A DNA stretch of 7,857 bases from Candidatus Calidifonticultor daggyaiensis. GTDB taxonomy: Bacteria; Actinomycetota; Humimicrobiia; Humimicrobiales; Humimicrobiaceae. Under the pieces are notes generated by a model. It searched no databases. It worked only from the letters and a program-made list of their open reading frames with translations, and had not been told where the DNA came from. Of this stretch, positions 6,646 to 7,857 are shown piece after piece (the first letter of the stretch is position 1; the number at the start of each line of letters is the position of its first letter). The position numbers and the translations under genes were made by a program. The stretch is from NCBI GenBank assembly GCA_015661035.1, contig JACVJA010000056.1, positions 1 through 7,857 on the forward strand. The letters run 5' to 3'.

Positions 6646-7719
6646 ACTCAAAAACCTCTGCATATAACTTTTATTATTGACGATCTCCACGGGAGTTGTA
6701 AAGAATGTCAGCTTGAGAAAATAATAAAATATATGCGGAGGACACAATTTAAGATAGGTGTAATTACATTTAATAAAAACAAGCATTACTCGGAATTCGT
6801 AAAAAATAATGTTGATTTTTTTATTGAGCTGAGAAAAAGACCAACCCGCCTCGAACCTCTTTTTACTATTTGGAAATATATCCTAAGTTTTAGACCAAAT
6901 ATTATTCATACATGGGACAGTTTGTCTTCATTTTATTCATTGATACCCGCAAGGATTTTGGGTATTAAAATGATTGACGGCTCAATCAGAGATGCAGGTA
7001 TCGAAAAAGGATGGCAGTTAAAAATGAAAAAGTTTTTTCTTTCCAGAGCAGATAAAATAATTTCAAATTCTATTGCCGGATTAAAATCTTATAATGTTAA
7101 AGGTGAGGTCGTTTACAATGCCATTGATCTATTAAGATTTAAAGCTAAAACTAGAGGAAGTAAATTTAATATTATCATGACTGCTAATTTTACCGACTAT
7201 AAAGATCATAAAACTTTTATCGATGCGGCTGCTCGGCTTAAATATGATGGCATTGTTGATGAAATTTATTTAGCCGGTGAAGGACCTCATCGTTTAAAAT
7301 ATATTACTTATGTTGCCAATTCTTTTCCGGATATTAAAGAAAGTTTTAATTTCCTTGGCACAGTTTCCGATATTGAGTCTAAATTATCAGAAGCAAGGGT
7401 TGGAGTGCTTTGCTCCACATCAATATACGGTGAAGGAGTTTCCAATTCAATACTTGAGTATATGGCAGCTGGTTTAATTGCAATTGGTACCAAAATAGGC
7501 GGAACAGTTGAGATAATAGAGGATGGATTAAACGGATTCCTGATAGATGAGGGAGATTCTAATGCAATTGTTCAAATAGTTAAAAAAGTTAGGGATAACG
7601 ATGATTTATCCGATAAGATTATAAGAAATGCAAGATTAACTATTGAAAATAAATTTTCATATAAGAAAAATTGTGAAAAACTTCTTGAAATTTATAAATC
7701 ACTATGCAAAGAAAATTAA
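6643..7719 (+). CDS. GT4 family (GT-B) glycosyltransferase, apparent TTG start
   Basis: A 358-residue retaining glycosyltransferase of GT4 type that would extend the lipid-linked glycan from a nucleotide-sugar donor in the cytoplasm. The N-terminal strand HITFIIDDL (7-15) runs into GSCKECQL (17-24), matching the usual glycine-rich 'G-x-E' acceptor loop. IIHTWDS (87-93) and ISNSIAG (140-146) follow. Then come VVYNAIDL (156-163) before the linker, ANFTDYKDH (181-189), the donor-domain lysine region, YLAGEGP (209-215) and FLGTVSDI (237-244). A complete EX7E motif is seen: Glu264 in YGEGVSN and Glu272 in LEYMAAG. The only start giving the full first strand is TTG at 6643; the next in-frame ATG (residue 31) would remove that strand. 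An in-frame TAA sits directly upstream of the TTG. The last 16 bases overlap the next gene. The function call is firm at family level; the start is less sure. Confidence 0.88.
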   Translation: MTQKPLHITFIIDDLHGSCKECQLEKIIKYMRRTQFKIGVITFNKNKHYSEFVKNNVDFFIELRKRPTRLEPLFTIWKYILSFRPNIIHTWDSLSSFYSLIPARILGIKMIDGSIRDAGIEKGWQLKMKKFFLSRADKIISNSIAGLKSYNVKGEVVYNAIDLLRFKAKTRGSKFNIIMTANFTDYKDHKTFIDAAARLKYDGIVDEIYLAGEGPHRLKYITYVANSFPDIKESFNFLGTVSDIESKLSEARVGVLCSTSIYGEGVSNSILEYMAAGLIAIGTKIGGTVEIIEDGLNGFLIDEGDSNAIVQIVKKVRDNDDLSDKIIRNARLTIENKFSYKKNCEKLLEIYKSLCKEN

Positions 7720-7857
7720 AATTACAACTCAGTAAAGTAAATTTTATTCTGGGTAGAAATCCGAAAATTGAAAAATTTAAATCATTTAGATATTTCGTTC
7801 CTGAACCATATTATTGTGTTATTACAATCTCAGCTGATTTTGAGCTTGCTTGGGCAT
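7704..7857 (+). CDS. N-terminus of probable polysaccharide-deacetylase-like protein, 3'-truncated
   Basis: An open frame from ATG 7704 runs without a stop to the window end, giving 51 residues. It starts inside the last 16 bases of the preceding glycosyltransferase gene, a coupling seen at other boundaries here. The first ~30 residues are basic, followed by FVPEPYYCVITIS (31-43) and ADFELAWA (44-51). A strand ending in Asp-Phe-Glu followed by a tryptophan is what I associate with the first metal-site region of a group of polysaccharide-deacetylase-like (NodB-fold) proteins in polysaccharide clusters; these may remove acetyl groups from sugars. The other NodB motifs lie outside the window, so the product is tentative. 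The coding call itself is well supported by frame, overlap and residue pattern. Confidence 0.65.
   Translation, partial: MQRKLKLQLSKVNFILGRNPKIEKFKSFRYFVPEPYYCVITISADFELAWA

Noticed and set aside
7308..7493. A 61-codon open frame on the minus strand.
   Set aside because: It lies wholly inside the GT4 gene opposite its conserved donor-domain motifs, shows no recognisable domain and has no independent context; it is a shadow frame.
1..7857. Poly-A/T runs and short AT-rich repeats across the window as possible regulatory or mobile-element signals.
   Set aside because: They fall within coding sequence, encode lysine/asparagine/phenylalanine runs expected at this base composition, and show no flanking inverted or direct repeats.

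Overview
This window is a dense, strictly one-directional (+ strand) fragment of a surface-polysaccharide biosynthesis locus. It holds eight genes. Six are complete, the first is cut at its 5' end by the window edge, and the last is cut at its 3' end. The DNA is strongly AT-rich, with A/T-ending codons and lysine/asparagine/isoleucine-rich proteins. Shine-Dalgarno sequences are weak or absent before most starts. That combination suits a low-GC member of the Bacteroidota/Ignavibacteriota-type bacteria, but this is inference from composition, and no gene here fixes the taxon.

Layout: (1) 1-740, the C-terminal part of a family 2 glycosyltransferase of the rhamnosyltransferase-like kind. (2) 746-1843, an ATP-grasp protein of the sugar-transfer-associated type. 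(3) 1859-3166, an AlgD-type GDP-mannose 6-dehydrogenase. (4) 3168-4409, a GT4-like glycosyltransferase. (5) 4402-5520, a CapA-family (poly-gamma-glutamate capsule type) metallophosphoesterase-like protein. (6) 5520-6617, a second, different ATP-grasp protein. (7) 6643-7719, a second GT4 glycosyltransferase. (8) 7704-7857, the first 51 codons of a protein whose N-terminus resembles polysaccharide-deacetylase-like proteins of sugar clusters.

Gene boundaries are separated by 1-25 bp or overlap by 1-16 bp. There is no room for an internal terminator, and I saw no convincing promoter. The genes are therefore probably one transcript that starts upstream and continues downstream of the window. No gene-free stretch exceeds 25 bp. 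I found no tRNA, rRNA, CRISPR array, insertion sequence or long repeat.

Working model: AlgD supplies GDP-mannuronate. The three glycosyltransferases build an oligosaccharide that may contain it. The two ATP-grasp proteins and the CapA-like protein may add or process an amino-acid or other acyl substituent, for example an amide on a uronic acid carboxyl. The sugar-building part rests on well-known families. The decoration step is a hypothesis based on gene company. No flippase, polymerase, ABC exporter or initiating phosphosugar transferase lies in the window, so the cluster must extend beyond it.
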